Source of the DNA: Nitratireductor sp.
GTDB taxonomy: Bacteria; Pseudomonadota; Alphaproteobacteria; Rhizobiales; Rhizobiaceae
Assembly (NCBI GenBank): GCA_020637805.1
Contig: JACKJU010000004.1
Coordinates: forward strand, 1 to 64,000
Length of the DNA stretch: 64,000 bases
Direction of reading: 5' to 3'
Below, piece by piece: positions 27,574 through 36,128 of the stretch (position 1 is its first letter; each line of letters begins with the position of its first letter). The notes below the pieces were generated by a model. The model was not told where the DNA came from, made no database searches, and saw only the letters and a list, made by a program, of their open reading frames with translations. A program made the position numbers and the translations under genes.

Positions 27574-27687
27574 TCGCGCCACGGTGAATGCCAAGGCTTC
27601 ACCGGAGCCCATGTACCATTTCCGAGGTCAAGCAAGTTTCAACAAGCGCGCAGATCCTGCCTCAACCGGCTCAATCGCTCGCGCTTG

Positions 27688-27789
27688 TAGCGGTTTGCGT
27701 TTATTCCGAAGCAAAATGCGCAGCCTCTCGCAGTGCTCGAACGCGAATGTTGATGCTTTCGCGCGTTAGACAAAACGCAATCCGCTTTA
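27688..27789. repeat. MITE-like repeat element with inverted ends
   Basis: About 100 bp bounded by AGCGGTTTGCGTTT on the left and AAACGCAATCCGCT on the right, an inverted repeat with one mismatch over 14 bases. The interior contains further inverted pieces (AACGCGAA against TTCGCGCGTT). The left end recurs at 23182. Its right end touches the stop codon of the small gene at 27787-28017. No ORF inside. It resembles the short dispersed palindromic elements of rhizobia. Confidence 0.6.
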
Positions 27790-28017
27790 GTTCAATCTGC
27801 CAGGCATACGCTTTCCGGGACGGGTGTCTTCGTTGTCCATGCGTTCATAGCGAACGCCCGTGAACAAGAGCACCTTGCCCTTGGCGGATGCGGCCCGGCT
27901 CGTCTCCATGGACCGGCCTGCGGATTTCGGACGCAGCCGTACCGCACGTTCGCCAGCCTGACGGAAGTCTATGAGCTGTCCCATTTCCTGCTCCAATGCG
28001 TTCGCCTGCATTTCCAT
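27787..28017 (-). CDS. Conserved small hypothetical protein
   Basis: 76 residues, basic, with no membrane segment. The central GKVLLFTGVRYERMD stretch resembles a short motif (phi-FTGVRYE) that recurs in small uncharacterised proteins of Hyphomicrobiales, which is the reason for calling it a gene. It is convergent with the DUF1254 gene; the repeat element abuts its stop codon. Function unknown; the start could also be the internal Met at residue 12. Confidence 0.6.
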   Translation of the reverse strand: MEMQANALEQEMGQLIDFRQAGERAVRLRPKSAGRSMETSRAASAKGKVLLFTGVRYERMDNEDTRPGKRMPGRLN

Positions 28018-28203
28018 CCGCGCAGCGCGAATCGCCTGTCTCCAGTGAACGCCCAGAAAGTTAATGCAGCGTTAAGGTCTGCCCCAGCGTAAGCCGCGAA
28101 GCGGTCAGCTTATGGTTAACAGTCTGCTAACGAATTGCGCCGCAATGTTGACCTCACGCGCGCATGATTCGTCTTCCTGCGCGAAATTTGCGGAGAAAAT
28201 GAC

Positions 28204-29637
28204 ATGCTGTCATCGGCATTGCAGGCGAATACGAACGACACCCTCGGGCATCCGGCAATGGCTACCCCCGCTGCCGTGCGCCAATGGGATTTGCGGCCCA
28301 CCGCAGACACGATGCGTACACCTTCCATGCCGGCACTAGCCGCGAGCGAGGAAGATCACACCGCTGCGGACCCTCGGGTGCGCCGCAAGACCCGCATCCT
28401 CATCGACGCCACGCGCCATTTCTGCGAACTCCCCCGCGCAAGATATGGTGATGTGGAGCAGTACAAGGAACTGTTCTACCAGTTGATCGGCTCGATGCCG
28501 CCGGCAGACCGGCGCATCATCTCCGCCATGCTGGCCCGCAATGCATACACGCCGCGCCAGGTTGCCCTCTACCTCGCGCTCGACAAGGTGGAGATCGCTG
28601 CACCGTTCCTGCTGTTCTCGCCTGTCCTTTCGAAACGCGATCTGGAGAAGATCGTCCAGAAGCGCGGCAGCGAACATGCGGAAGTGATTTCGCGGCGCCA
28701 GCAGGATACGAAGGCATTCTTCGAACAGTCAAATTTTGCCGAGCTGGCCAAGCAGGAAAAGACCCCAGATCCGCTGCTGGCGATCCGCCGTGCTCCCGAA
28801 GAGACAGTGACAAGCAAGTCGATTGCCGCTGCCGCCAGATCCGCGTCAGTTTCCCCGGTGCAAATGCCGGAAAAGGCGCCAAGCGATATCGATACCGGAA
28901 AAGATCTGGCCGGCGCGCCCGCCCAAACCCGCAACACGACCGCTGAGGTCATGGCACTGGCTGGCGCTGGCGGCAGGCTAGGCCGGAACCGCGTTGCTAG
29001 CACCGAGCCGGCAAGTGTCATAACACCAGCCAAGAAACCGGAAACGGTGGAAGCCCCCGTGTTGATTGCGGAAGACGCAACGGGTGAATGCAGCCCTGCC
29101 CGTGTTCACGAACTGCATGTCTTTGCTCGGCGCAACGATATTGCCGGGTTTGCCAGCGCAGTCGAGAAATCAGGCGGACCGGAAGCAGACATCACCACGA
29201 AACTGCTTCAGGCTAACTCCGGCGACGAAATCCTCTATCTTCTCTGCGCGCTTGGCGTCCCTTTCCCACAGAACCGCCAGATCGCGATGCTTCTCATTCC
29301 GCGCTACGGGCGCAGCACGGAAAACTACTGCAATATGGCCAGGACCCTGGACGAACTGGACCAGGGCATTTGCCGCATGATCTTCAACGAGATCGGCGCC
29401 AGGTTCGAGATCAGCAAGGCAGCTCAAGTCGAAATGCAGGAAGGTGAGGCAATCGACGTGATGAAAGCCTCGGCAGCGCCGGAAGTTGCCGGGCAACGCA
29501 GCGATCTGCCGGAGTTCCGTCAGGCTGCCCACGAGCGACGTCAGCGGCTCAACAAGCTCATCGGTTCAGAGCCTCAGCCGAAATTCGGCAAACGCCGCGA
29601 AGCACATTCGCCAACGGAATTCAGCTTCGGGACCTGA
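28204..29637 (+). CDS. DUF2336 domain-containing protein
   Basis: 477 residues, soluble. An N-terminal helical region about 60-190 (FYQLIGSMPPADRRIISAMLARNAYTP, KVEIAAPFLLFSPVLSKRDLEKI) matches the HEAT-like DUF2336 family of alphaproteobacteria. A low-complexity Ala/Pro/Lys linker (about 200-295) leads to a C-terminal helical domain (LHVFARRNDIAGFASAVEK ... LIPRYGRS) ending in basic residues. Function unknown; the architecture suggests a protein-interaction scaffold. It is monocistronic and convergent with the DUF1491 gene. Confidence 0.85.
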   Translation: MLSSALQANTNDTLGHPAMATPAAVRQWDLRPTADTMRTPSMPALAASEEDHTAADPRVRRKTRILIDATRHFCELPRARYGDVEQYKELFYQLIGSMPPADRRIISAMLARNAYTPRQVALYLALDKVEIAAPFLLFSPVLSKRDLEKIVQKRGSEHAEVISRRQQDTKAFFEQSNFAELAKQEKTPDPLLAIRRAPEETVTSKSIAAAARSASVSPVQMPEKAPSDIDTGKDLAGAPAQTRNTTAEVMALAGAGGRLGRNRVASTEPASVITPAKKPETVEAPVLIAEDATGECSPARVHELHVFARRNDIAGFASAVEKSGGPEADITTKLLQANSGDEILYLLCALGVPFPQNRQIAMLLIPRYGRSTENYCNMARTLDELDQGICRMIFNEIGARFEISKAAQVEMQEGEAIDVMKASAAPEVAGQRSDLPEFRQAAHERRQRLNKLIGSEPQPKFGKRREAHSPTEFSFGT

Positions 29638-29703
29638 GGTTCTTCCAGCCTGCAATTGGGGTTGACCCGCCTGAACTGAGACTGCGCGAAACGCACATGC
29701 CGA

Positions 29704-30066
29704 TCATGGTTGCGGCCAGTCCGGTTGCTCGGCGGCCACGACCTCGATCGACGACAAGTCCGCGCTCTTTTCGATCTCCACGATCCAGCAATCCGGATCG
29801 AACTGCCTCTGACGATCGCTCAACCGCTGGATTTCCGCATCGTCAACATCTTCGGCCAGCTTCTCGAAGCGCCTGCCGTTGTCCGTGTCTTCAAAAAACG
29901 ACTGAGGGGCGGGTCCGTAGAAATCCGACGCACTATTGGATCGCCGGTGAACGATGAATATCGCACCGGCCTCCTCGGAGCCATGCGACAGCACCGAACA
30001 GAAGGCGCCCGACACCTGTTCGGACCGCATGATGGCGGAAACAAAGATCGAAGATTTGAGGCGCAT
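29704..30066 (-). CDS. DUF1491 family protein
   Basis: 120 residues: MRLKSSIFVSAIMRSEQV start, then GAIFIVHR, PAPQ and DPDCWIVEIE, the signature of the small DUF1491 family of Hyphomicrobiales/Rhodobacterales. Soluble, no signal peptide, function unknown. It is the last gene of a probable operon with the peptidoglycan-binding protein (75 bp upstream) and the PAS kinase. Confidence 0.88.
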   Translation of the reverse strand: MRLKSSIFVSAIMRSEQVSGAFCSVLSHGSEEAGAIFIVHRRSNSASDFYGPAPQSFFEDTDNGRRFEKLAEDVDDAEIQRLSDRQRQFDPDCWIVEIEKSADLSSIEVVAAEQPDWPQP

Positions 30067-30141
30067 GGGGGGATGATGCAGGCAAAGCCCGCCGTCAGCA
30101 AGCCTTCAACTGTGTATCCGGCAAGGAATGCAATAGCAGGA

Positions 30142-30948
30142 TCAAACTTCCGACAGAACACCCACATCCGCCAGCTTGCGCAGGAATTGCGGGCCCGGAA
30201 TGCCATCCACGGTCAGGTGGTGTTTTTCCTGGAAACGGCGAATGGCTTCTTCGGTCTGACTGCCGAAAATCCCGTCGACATCGATCTCGCTCTCGCCGGT
30301 TTTCGCCAGAGCCGTTTGCACCTTCACGACCAGCTCGCGATCGTAGGCCGGGCGCACGCCAGGCTCGATCTCTGCGGTCGCTTTTTCGATGATGCCGTCG
30401 AGCGTGGAGGCGTTGCGGTTTGTGGCCACTGCCTTGGGTGCTGACGAGCCGGCGTACTCCGCCAGGGCCATATCGGGTATCCCCGTCTGCTTGAGACCGT
30501 TCTGACGCTGAAACTCGATGATCGCGGCCTTGGTGACCGGACCGTAAAGACCGTCGACCTCGCCCTTGAAATGACCGGTTTCCGCAAGTGCCGCCTGTAC
30601 CTGGCGTACCGTTTCACGGTCCCATGCAGGCATAACCGCGGAAGCGCCACCGTCGCGGGTCGAATTCAGAAGCGCTGCACTTCTGCTTTCTGGAACAGGT
30701 ATGGTTCTGGGGCGGATCAGCCGCGTTGACACCTTGCGCACAGGCGGATTGAACCCGTCCTGGGAAATCGAATGAGTATTGGTCATGTCGCGGGTCGCCC
30801 AGATCGGGTCCGGATGCGCGCCGCTTTGCGAGTAGAAGGCATTGCCGGCTACCAGCGCAAAGGCCACCAGGAAGGTTGCCGCACCTGCAACTGCCGTCGG
30901 GTTCTCCTGCAGAAAGGCAAACAGGATGTTGTCTGTTGCTTTGTTCAT
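30142..30948 (-). CDS. Membrane-anchored peptidoglycan-binding protein
   Basis: 268 residues from the ATG at 30948, preceded by GGAGAAAC. A single N-terminal transmembrane helix (AVAGAATFLVAFALVAGNAFY) is followed by two PG_binding_1 repeats: about residues 117-160 (VRQVQAALAETGHFKGEVDGLYGPVTKAAI...) and about 208-256 (VVKVQTALAKTGESEIDVDGIFG...). The second ends near the C-terminus. There is no catalytic domain, so it may tether the membrane to the cell wall. It starts 12 bp after the histidine kinase stop codon, suggesting co-transcription. Confidence 0.9.
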   Translation of the reverse strand: MNKATDNILFAFLQENPTAVAGAATFLVAFALVAGNAFYSQSGAHPDPIWATRDMTNTHSISQDGFNPPVRKVSTRLIRPRTIPVPESRSAALLNSTRDGGASAVMPAWDRETVRQVQAALAETGHFKGEVDGLYGPVTKAAIIEFQRQNGLKQTGIPDMALAEYAGSSAPKAVATNRNASTLDGIIEKATAEIEPGVRPAYDRELVVKVQTALAKTGESEIDVDGIFGSQTEEAIRRFQEKHHLTVDGIPGPQFLRKLADVGVLSEV

Positions 30949-30959
30949 TGGGTTTCTCC

Positions 30960-32363
30960 TCATGCGCTGTTGCGGATGATCTTGAATTGCTGCGCCTTGG
31001 TCTGGCCTGACGCTGAAGCGGTGTTTGCGGCCATCGGAATTGCGGTCAGTCGCTGCGGCTCCTGGGGAGCCGCCTTCATGCGTGCGCCATTCCCATGAAT
31101 GGGAAGCTCGACCGTAACCACGGTTCCCTGCTCACGAATGCTGTTGAACGTGATTTCGCCGCCATGCAGGGCAACCAAGCCCTTGACCACCGAGAGGCCG
31201 AGGCCGGTACCCTCGTATTTCCGGTCATATCTGGAATCGGCCTGGAAGAACGGCTTGCCGAGGTTTTCCAGGTGCTCGGAAGAGATTCCGATGCCGTCAT
31301 CCTGAACGTGGATTCGCACGCGCCGAGCCAGCCGCTCCACGACGACACGCACTTCCTGTCCGCTTTCGGAGAATTTGACTGCATTCGACAGCAGGTTGAT
31401 CATGATCTGGCGGATTGCCCGCTTGTCGGCGACGATTTCCGGCAGATCGCGGAAGCCGTACATCGCGATGTTGATACCGCGCAGGTCAGCCTGGCCCCGC
31501 ATGATCGCGACTGTGCCTTCAAGGCAGGTCGCAAGATTGAAGGTCTCCGGCAGAATGTCGTAGTTGCCGGATTCAATCTTCGACATGTCCAGGATGTCGT
31601 TGAGAACCGCGAGCAGGTGGCTGGCCGATTCATGAATGAGATCGGCATATTCGTTGCGCTTGTCGTCGTCGATGCCTGCCATTACCGGCGACGTCAGCAG
31701 TTCGGAAAAGCCGAGTATCGCATTGAGTGGCGTTCTCAGTTCGTGGCTGACATTGGCGAAGAAGCGGCTCTTGGCAACGCTTGTCTTTTCGCTTTCCTCG
31801 CGAACGCGCTCGAGTGCGTGGTTCAGTTCGTGGACGCCGCTGGTGTCGTGCATCATGGCGACGACATAGGCAGAGCCATCCATTGAGATGTGCCGGATCT
31901 TCGCCTCGATCCAGGTGGGCACAGGCCCAGCGCCGTCGAGTTTGTTCGAAGGCTTGGGCAACGGGCGAAATTCCACACTGTCCTCGGTAACGCGGCCCGA
32001 ATGGGAACGCAGAGCGCGGGCGGCAGCCACACGGTCCTGGACATGGATGTGATCGAGATATCCCTTGCCCCTCATGTTGCTGGCGTCCGTACCCAGCCAG
32101 GCAGCGGCTGTCTCATTGGCATGAAGCAACTCGCCTCCTGCATCATGAATGGTGAACGGCGGAAAAGCATTCTGCCCTGCGCCACCGGACATGATGGCGT
32201 TGGCCGTTTCCAGGCTCTCTATGAGGCGGCGGACGGTTTTCCCCGCAGCCTGAGGCTGCTTCCATCCGTTTGAATGTGACAAGCGATTACGCAAAACTCG
32301 ATCCCGGTTGGTATCAGAAACCCAAAACCGGGTTCCGATCAAATCGTGCCTGCAGGGTTCCAC
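30960..32363 (-). CDS. PAS-domain sensor histidine kinase (soluble)
   Basis: 467 residues from a GTG start with no convincing ribosome site; an ATG at 32192 (MSGGAGQNAF) is an alternative. A PAS domain (about 65-175: PFTIHDAGGELLHANETAAAWLG) is followed by the H-box NVSHELRTPLNAILGFSELL with His207, N-box MINLLSNAVKFS and G boxes DDGIGIS and GTGLGLSVV. No transmembrane segment. The H-box belongs to the PleC/DivJ-like group, so a link to the DivK/CtrA pathway is possible but unproven. First gene of an operon with the peptidoglycan-binding protein and DUF1491 gene. Confidence 0.85.
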   Translation of the reverse strand: MEPCRHDLIGTRFWVSDTNRDRVLRNRLSHSNGWKQPQAAGKTVRRLIESLETANAIMSGGAGQNAFPPFTIHDAGGELLHANETAAAWLGTDASNMRGKGYLDHIHVQDRVAAARALRSHSGRVTEDSVEFRPLPKPSNKLDGAGPVPTWIEAKIRHISMDGSAYVVAMMHDTSGVHELNHALERVREESEKTSVAKSRFFANVSHELRTPLNAILGFSELLTSPVMAGIDDDKRNEYADLIHESASHLLAVLNDILDMSKIESGNYDILPETFNLATCLEGTVAIMRGQADLRGINIAMYGFRDLPEIVADKRAIRQIMINLLSNAVKFSESGQEVRVVVERLARRVRIHVQDDGIGISSEHLENLGKPFFQADSRYDRKYEGTGLGLSVVKGLVALHGGEITFNSIREQGTVVTVELPIHGNGARMKAAPQEPQRLTAIPMAANTASASGQTKAQQFKIIRNSA

Positions 32364-32652
32364 ATCGCGTTTAATGCTTCACTAAGCATGGCGGGGGCAC
32401 CCGGCCAAAACATGCCACGGGCAAGCAATTTCGGTCCGTTTCTCGGCTTATGGTAAACAAGTTGTTGCCGGCCCGGGCAGCCGGGATGTGGGATGTCCGG
32501 TGAGCGCATATGGGAACGCCGGATCGCCATTTTGCCACCTGTCTCAACAGGGCGAAATAATCGTTAGAATTTTAGTCAAATCACCGAATTGCTTCGAACT
32601 CGGCCTTAATCCGCAGGTGCTAAGACGGTCATCGGGAAAAGGGAAGAAAACC

Positions 32653-32985
32653 ATGTTCTTGATACGAACAGCATTCTGGTTGGGCCTTGTGGTCCTTTTG
32701 ATACCGGTCAATCCGGCAGACCTTGGCGAAGGCCAGCAACCTGTCTCGACAATCGAGACGGTGGGCGCAGCGCAGGATCTTCTGGCCGATTTCATCAAGG
32801 TTTGCGATCGCAAGCCTGAAGCCTGCGAGAAAGGCAAGCTCGCCCTTTCGAGGATGGGCCTGAAAGCCAAGGAAGGCGCCAGGATCGTCTACAGCTTCCT
32901 CGATGACAAAACGGCTCCGGCCGGAACCTCCGTTGCCGGAAACGGCGCTGCGTCAGACATGGTGACCACCGGTTCGGTTAACTGA
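32653..32985 (+). CDS. DUF5330 family small membrane/exported protein
   Basis: 110 residues from the ATG at 32653, preceded by GGGAAGAAAACC. An N-terminal hydrophobic segment (MFLIRTAFWLGLVVLLIPVN) is followed by a helical domain with two Cys (KVCDRKPEACEKG), the pattern of DUF5330 in rhizobia. Function unknown. A longer frame begins at 32488 but its first 55 residues look non-coding. The ~290 bp upstream, to the divergent kinase gene, shows no further gene. Confidence 0.82.
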   Translation: MFLIRTAFWLGLVVLLIPVNPADLGEGQQPVSTIETVGAAQDLLADFIKVCDRKPEACEKGKLALSRMGLKAKEGARIVYSFLDDKTAPAGTSVAGNGAASDMVTTGSVN

Positions 32986-33083
32986 GCACGCCTCTGCCGC
33001 ACAAGACGGGTCCACGCATCTGTTGAATCGCCTGACACCGCCTATATAAGGGTGGCAACGCAAGGAATGTCAGGCTGACCCGG

Positions 33084-33503
33084 ATGAGCATCGCAGAAAT
33101 CATCGAGAACTTCTCCTTCCTCGACGAGTGGGACGACCGCTACAAGTATCTCATTGAGCTTGGAAACGGTCTGGAGCCGTTTCCCGATTCACTGCAGAAC
33201 AGCGAGACCAAGGTTCAGGGCTGCGTGAGCCAGGTTTGGATCGCCTGCCGCGAAGAGCCGGGAAGCGATCCTGTGCTGCATTTCATCGGAACATCTGACG
33301 CGCATATCGTTCGCGGCCTCATCGCGGTGACGCTTGCAATTTTCAGCGGACGCAGGGCGAGCGAGATCGTCGAGACCGACGAGCAAGAGATATTCAACGA
33401 ACTTGGCCTGTCCGAGCATATTACCCCGCAGCGCTCCAACGGATTGCGTGCGATGGTCGCACGGATCAAGGAGATTGCCCAAGGCGCGCTTCAGACGGCC
33501 TGA
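33084..33503 (+). CDS. sufE: SufE family cysteine desulfurase activator
   Basis: 139 residues with the SufE hallmark: acceptor Cys47 in KVQGCVSQVW, plus the flanking RYKYLIELG and LIAVTLAIFSG segments. SufE accepts sulfane sulfur from SufS for iron-sulfur cluster assembly in the cytoplasm. It stands apart from the other suf genes, as is common in rhizobia, 98 bp after the DUF5330 gene and convergent with the DUF6456 gene. Confidence 0.94.
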   Translation: MSIAEIIENFSFLDEWDDRYKYLIELGNGLEPFPDSLQNSETKVQGCVSQVWIACREEPGSDPVLHFIGTSDAHIVRGLIAVTLAIFSGRRASEIVETDEQEIFNELGLSEHITPQRSNGLRAMVARIKEIAQGALQTA

Positions 33504-33542
33504 TGGCCATCTCGAAGTCCCGCGAACTGATTTTGACCGGTT

Positions 33543-34349
33543 TCATTCTGCGATTTGCGGGCGGTAGTCCTGTGCTCCCCACTGCCTGACGCTTCTGGCG
33601 CCAGCTCCGGTAACCAGGCCGTAGTGGCGCACCAGCATGTCGAGTGCAGCACGCAGCATCAGTTTTGCTGAACGCGGCGGCCATCCCCGTGCCCTCTCGA
33701 CCTGCTCAAGACCGTGCAGAAAGCAGCATATGTCCACCGCGACACCGGCAAGTTCAGGTCCGACTGCGGCAAGCGCGCGATTGAAGCGATTGCGGGCGTC
33801 GATGGCAAAATCGCTGATGTCGCCGGCCTGCATCGCAGATCGGCTCCCGCTCGCTACCGCCGCTTCCCAGTTGGCGGAGATGCGCGGCTGCAGGCAGGCC
33901 TTCTCGAAGTCCGAGCGCAAGCGCTCCCCGGCCTGGAACTGTGTATCGTCAATCCAGGTCTTCCCATTTCGATCCTTGCGCGCATGGAGGCGTGAAAGCG
34001 GAGATTCCGCGTCGTTGACACGAACCGTCCGAAGTCCCTCCGGGGTCTGGATCGAGGTCTCGCCTAGTTCGCTGTTTTGAGCCAGATGCGCCTCGTCAGG
34101 ATGCAACAGCCGCATCAACCGCGCCTTGCCTTCCTCGCGCAGGAGCAAATGACCGTTGTTGTGGGCCACCAATTGCCGCTGTTCCAGGTCCTCGACAAGT
34201 GCAGCAGGAAAGGCGTGCCGTCTTCCGGTGGCGCACAGTATCACCTGTTCGCCATCCACTGAAATCGGGAGACCCGAGCCGCCATGGCCGTTGAGCAGTT
34301 TCAGAATTCGCAACTCGGTCCGCTGAGCTTTCTGGTCAGCACGGCTCAT
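33543..34349 (-). CDS. DUF6456 domain protein
   Basis: 268 residues from the ATG at 34349, which overlaps the preceding stop codon (ATGA). The N-terminal region (RTELRILKLLNGHG ... LVEDLEQRQLVAHNNGHLLL) resembles a winged helix; the C-terminal part (DIARNRFNRAL-like helix, VAVDICCFLHGLEQVERARGWP, SAKLMLRAALDMLVRHYG) is the DUF6456 signature found in Hyphomicrobiales. A DNA-binding role is likely but unproven. It is translationally coupled to the DnaA-domain-like gene. Confidence 0.87.
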   Translation of the reverse strand: MSRADQKAQRTELRILKLLNGHGGSGLPISVDGEQVILCATGRRHAFPAALVEDLEQRQLVAHNNGHLLLREEGKARLMRLLHPDEAHLAQNSELGETSIQTPEGLRTVRVNDAESPLSRLHARKDRNGKTWIDDTQFQAGERLRSDFEKACLQPRISANWEAAVASGSRSAMQAGDISDFAIDARNRFNRALAAVGPELAGVAVDICCFLHGLEQVERARGWPPRSAKLMLRAALDMLVRHYGLVTGAGARSVRQWGAQDYRPQIAE

Positions 34350-34843
34350 CGGGTTTCGCCTTCGCAAGAGGCCAGACCCCGCGCGGCCTCTACCAATCTT
34401 TCAAGAACCGATATCTCTGCATCGGTGACTTGCCTGTCCCGCGCATCCTCAATCAGCGCACATGCGTGAGACACGGTCGTTCTGACGCGATGGAAGAAGT
34501 CCGCCACCTCCTGGTATGTCATCGAGAGCGATTTGTGCATCACATACATCGCCACCTGGCGCGCCCGGCTGGCATTTGCCTTGCCCCGCGTCCTGCACAT
34601 GAGGTCTCTCAAATCTATCCCGTAAAGAGCGGAAACCGATAGACATACCAGCCTTCCCGCTGCTTCGATGAACGCCGGCCGTTCCGCACCTGCACAGACA
34701 GTCTCGCCGTCATCGGTTTCCGGCCCCCCTGGAATGACGGTTTGGCTGGCCTCCCCTGTCTGGTGATAAATCTTGAAGCGGCTGGCAGGGTGCGGCCAAT
34801 TTCCACCGCTTTCCCCCGTCACAGGCACATGAAACTCATACAT
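34346..34843 (-). CDS. DnaA domain IV-like helix-turn-helix protein
   Basis: 165 residues from the ATG at 34843, which has GGGAGCAG just upstream. The C-terminal part (SRARQVAMYVMHKSLSMTYQEVADFF, residues 93-117, then RTTVSHACALIEDA, 121-134) matches the DNA-binding domain IV of DnaA (RQxAMYL ... THxTVxHA), but there is no AAA+ domain. It may recognise DnaA-box-like DNA as a regulator. It forms an operon with the DUF6456 gene. A transposon lies 20 bp upstream of its start codon, so its native promoter has been displaced. Confidence 0.85.
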   Translation of the reverse strand: MYEFHVPVTGESGGNWPHPASRFKIYHQTGEASQTVIPGGPETDDGETVCAGAERPAFIEAAGRLVCLSVSALYGIDLRDLMCRTRGKANASRARQVAMYVMHKSLSMTYQEVADFFHRVRTTVSHACALIEDARDRQVTDAEISVLERLVEAARGLASCEGETR

Positions 34844-34854
34844 CGGCTGCTCCC

Positions 34855-34863
34855 ATTCGAAAA
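34855..34863. repeat. Left copy of 9-bp direct repeat (target duplication) of the transposon
   Basis: ATTCGAAAA abuts the left terminal inverted repeat and recurs at 37425-37433 just beyond the right one. It is the expected footprint of transposition; the exact length (6 or 9 bp) depends on where the element ends are set. Confidence 0.75.
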
Positions 34864-34896
34864 GGAATATATTCCGCATATTATACTTCGCGTACC
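34864..34896 (+). repeat. Left terminal inverted repeat
   Basis: 33 bp reading inward from GGAATATATTCC to CGTACC. It matches the reverse complement of 37389-37421 at 31 positions; mismatches are at positions 12 and 27. Read outward it contains TATAAT, a consensus -10 sequence directed at the DnaA-like gene. Confidence 0.9.
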
Positions 34897-35026
34897 ATGC
34901 CGAATTTTGCAGTTTAAAAATCGCCTAAAATCCTATCTATTCACCCCCGGTTTACCCAAATTCCGGCAATTTATTGCAACTAGAAGTATAGGTGTCATTC
35001 TTTCCTTGCTGTAAGGAGATGAAGAA

Positions 35027-35983
35027 ATGTCTATACTTTCTGAACCACGCTTCCATTGCGAAGAAGCGGCTTATGACTACATCGAAAGGCACATCTGGCC
35101 GGACGGGCCGATCTGCCCGCACTGCGAAGAGTGTGATTCAACGCGGATCACTAAGCTGAAGGGCAAGAGCACCAGGATTGGCACTTACAAGTGCAAAACG
35201 TGCCGCAAGCCGTTCACGGTCAAGGTCGGAACAATCTTCGAGAGCAGTCACGTCAAGATGCATCTCTGGCTGCAGGCGATCTACTTAATGGCATCGTCAA
35301 AGAAGGGCTTCTCATCCAACCAGCTGCATCGGACGCTGGGCGTTACTCTCAAGACCGCCTGGTTCATGTCCCATCGCATCCGCGAAGCCATGCGAGAAGG
35401 CATCCTGTTGCCCTTGGGAGGGCCGGGCAAAATCGTTGAGGCAGACGAGACCTACTATGGAAAAATTGATGGGCCACCGCCGGAAGCAACGACGTCCGGA
35501 CGTCCGTTCACAAGCAGCGGCCGCAAGGGACCATCAGGAAAGCGTGCTATCCTTGGCTTGCATGAGCGCAAGGGGAAGGTTCGCTATTTCCACATCAAGC
35601 AGGCAACGAAGATCAACGTTGCGAAGCTGGTCAAGGAAAATATCGACCGCGAAAGTTCGCTCTATACCGACGAAAGTCGCCTCTACAAAGGGATGGACCA
35701 GCACTTTGCCGAGCATGAGCATGTTCGCCACAGCACTGGCGAGTTTGCCCGGGAGAAGGTTCACTCCAACACGATCGAAAGCAGCTTCAGCATCTTCAAG
35801 CGCGGAATGCGCGGGATCTACCAGCATTGCGGAGAGAGCCATCTGCATCGCTACCTGGCGGAGTTCAGCTTCCGGCACAATCATCGCTCTGACCTGGGCT
35901 GGAACGATGCAGACCGCGCCACTTCCATGCTGATGGGTGCAATCGGCAAGCGACTCACATATGAAGTGCCTGAAAAAGCGTAA
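35027..35983 (+). CDS. IS1595 family transposase
   Basis: 318 residues with a perfect AAGGAGATGAAGAA site before ATG. The N-terminal zinc ribbon (CPHCEECDST ... YKCKTCRKPF) is followed by the IS1595 catalytic core (DDE-type): Asp140 in EADETYYG, Asp215 in YTDESRLY, and the Asn248-Glu251 pair in HSNTIESSF, with the conserved MRGIYQHCGESHLHRYLAEF region. All catalytic residues are present and the frame is intact, so the enzyme may be active. It lies 130 bp inside the left inverted repeat; the next small ORF starts within its last 23 bases. Confidence 0.95.
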   Translation: MSILSEPRFHCEEAAYDYIERHIWPDGPICPHCEECDSTRITKLKGKSTRIGTYKCKTCRKPFTVKVGTIFESSHVKMHLWLQAIYLMASSKKGFSSNQLHRTLGVTLKTAWFMSHRIREAMREGILLPLGGPGKIVEADETYYGKIDGPPPEATTSGRPFTSSGRKGPSGKRAILGLHERKGKVRYFHIKQATKINVAKLVKENIDRESSLYTDESRLYKGMDQHFAEHEHVRHSTGEFAREKVHSNTIESSFSIFKRGMRGIYQHCGESHLHRYLAEFSFRHNHRSDLGWNDADRATSMLMGAIGKRLTYEVPEKA

Positions 35984-36128
35984 GGAGCCGATTGGTGTCT
36001 GGCGACCGTCAAAATACAAGCCCGTCAAGGTCCGATGGCGACGGGTCCCGATCATCCCGGTCGAAGAGCCGCCCAGCCAGGAAGATGGCCAGCTCTGGCT
36101 CTTCGAAGACAAGGAAGATGACGGATGA
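35961..36128 (+). CDS. Small basic ORF in the transposon (unknown)
   Basis: 55 residues from ATG 35961, overlapping the transposase 3' end and the next small ORF. A basic first half (KCLKKRKEPIGVWRPSKYKPVKVRWRR) leads to an acidic tail ending LWLFEDKEDD. The codon use and tight overlaps suggest translation coupled to the transposase. No family recognised with certainty; an accessory role in transposition is only a guess. Confidence 0.45.
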   Translation: MKCLKKRKEPIGVWRPSKYKPVKVRWRRVPIIPVEEPPSQEDGQLWLFEDKEDDG

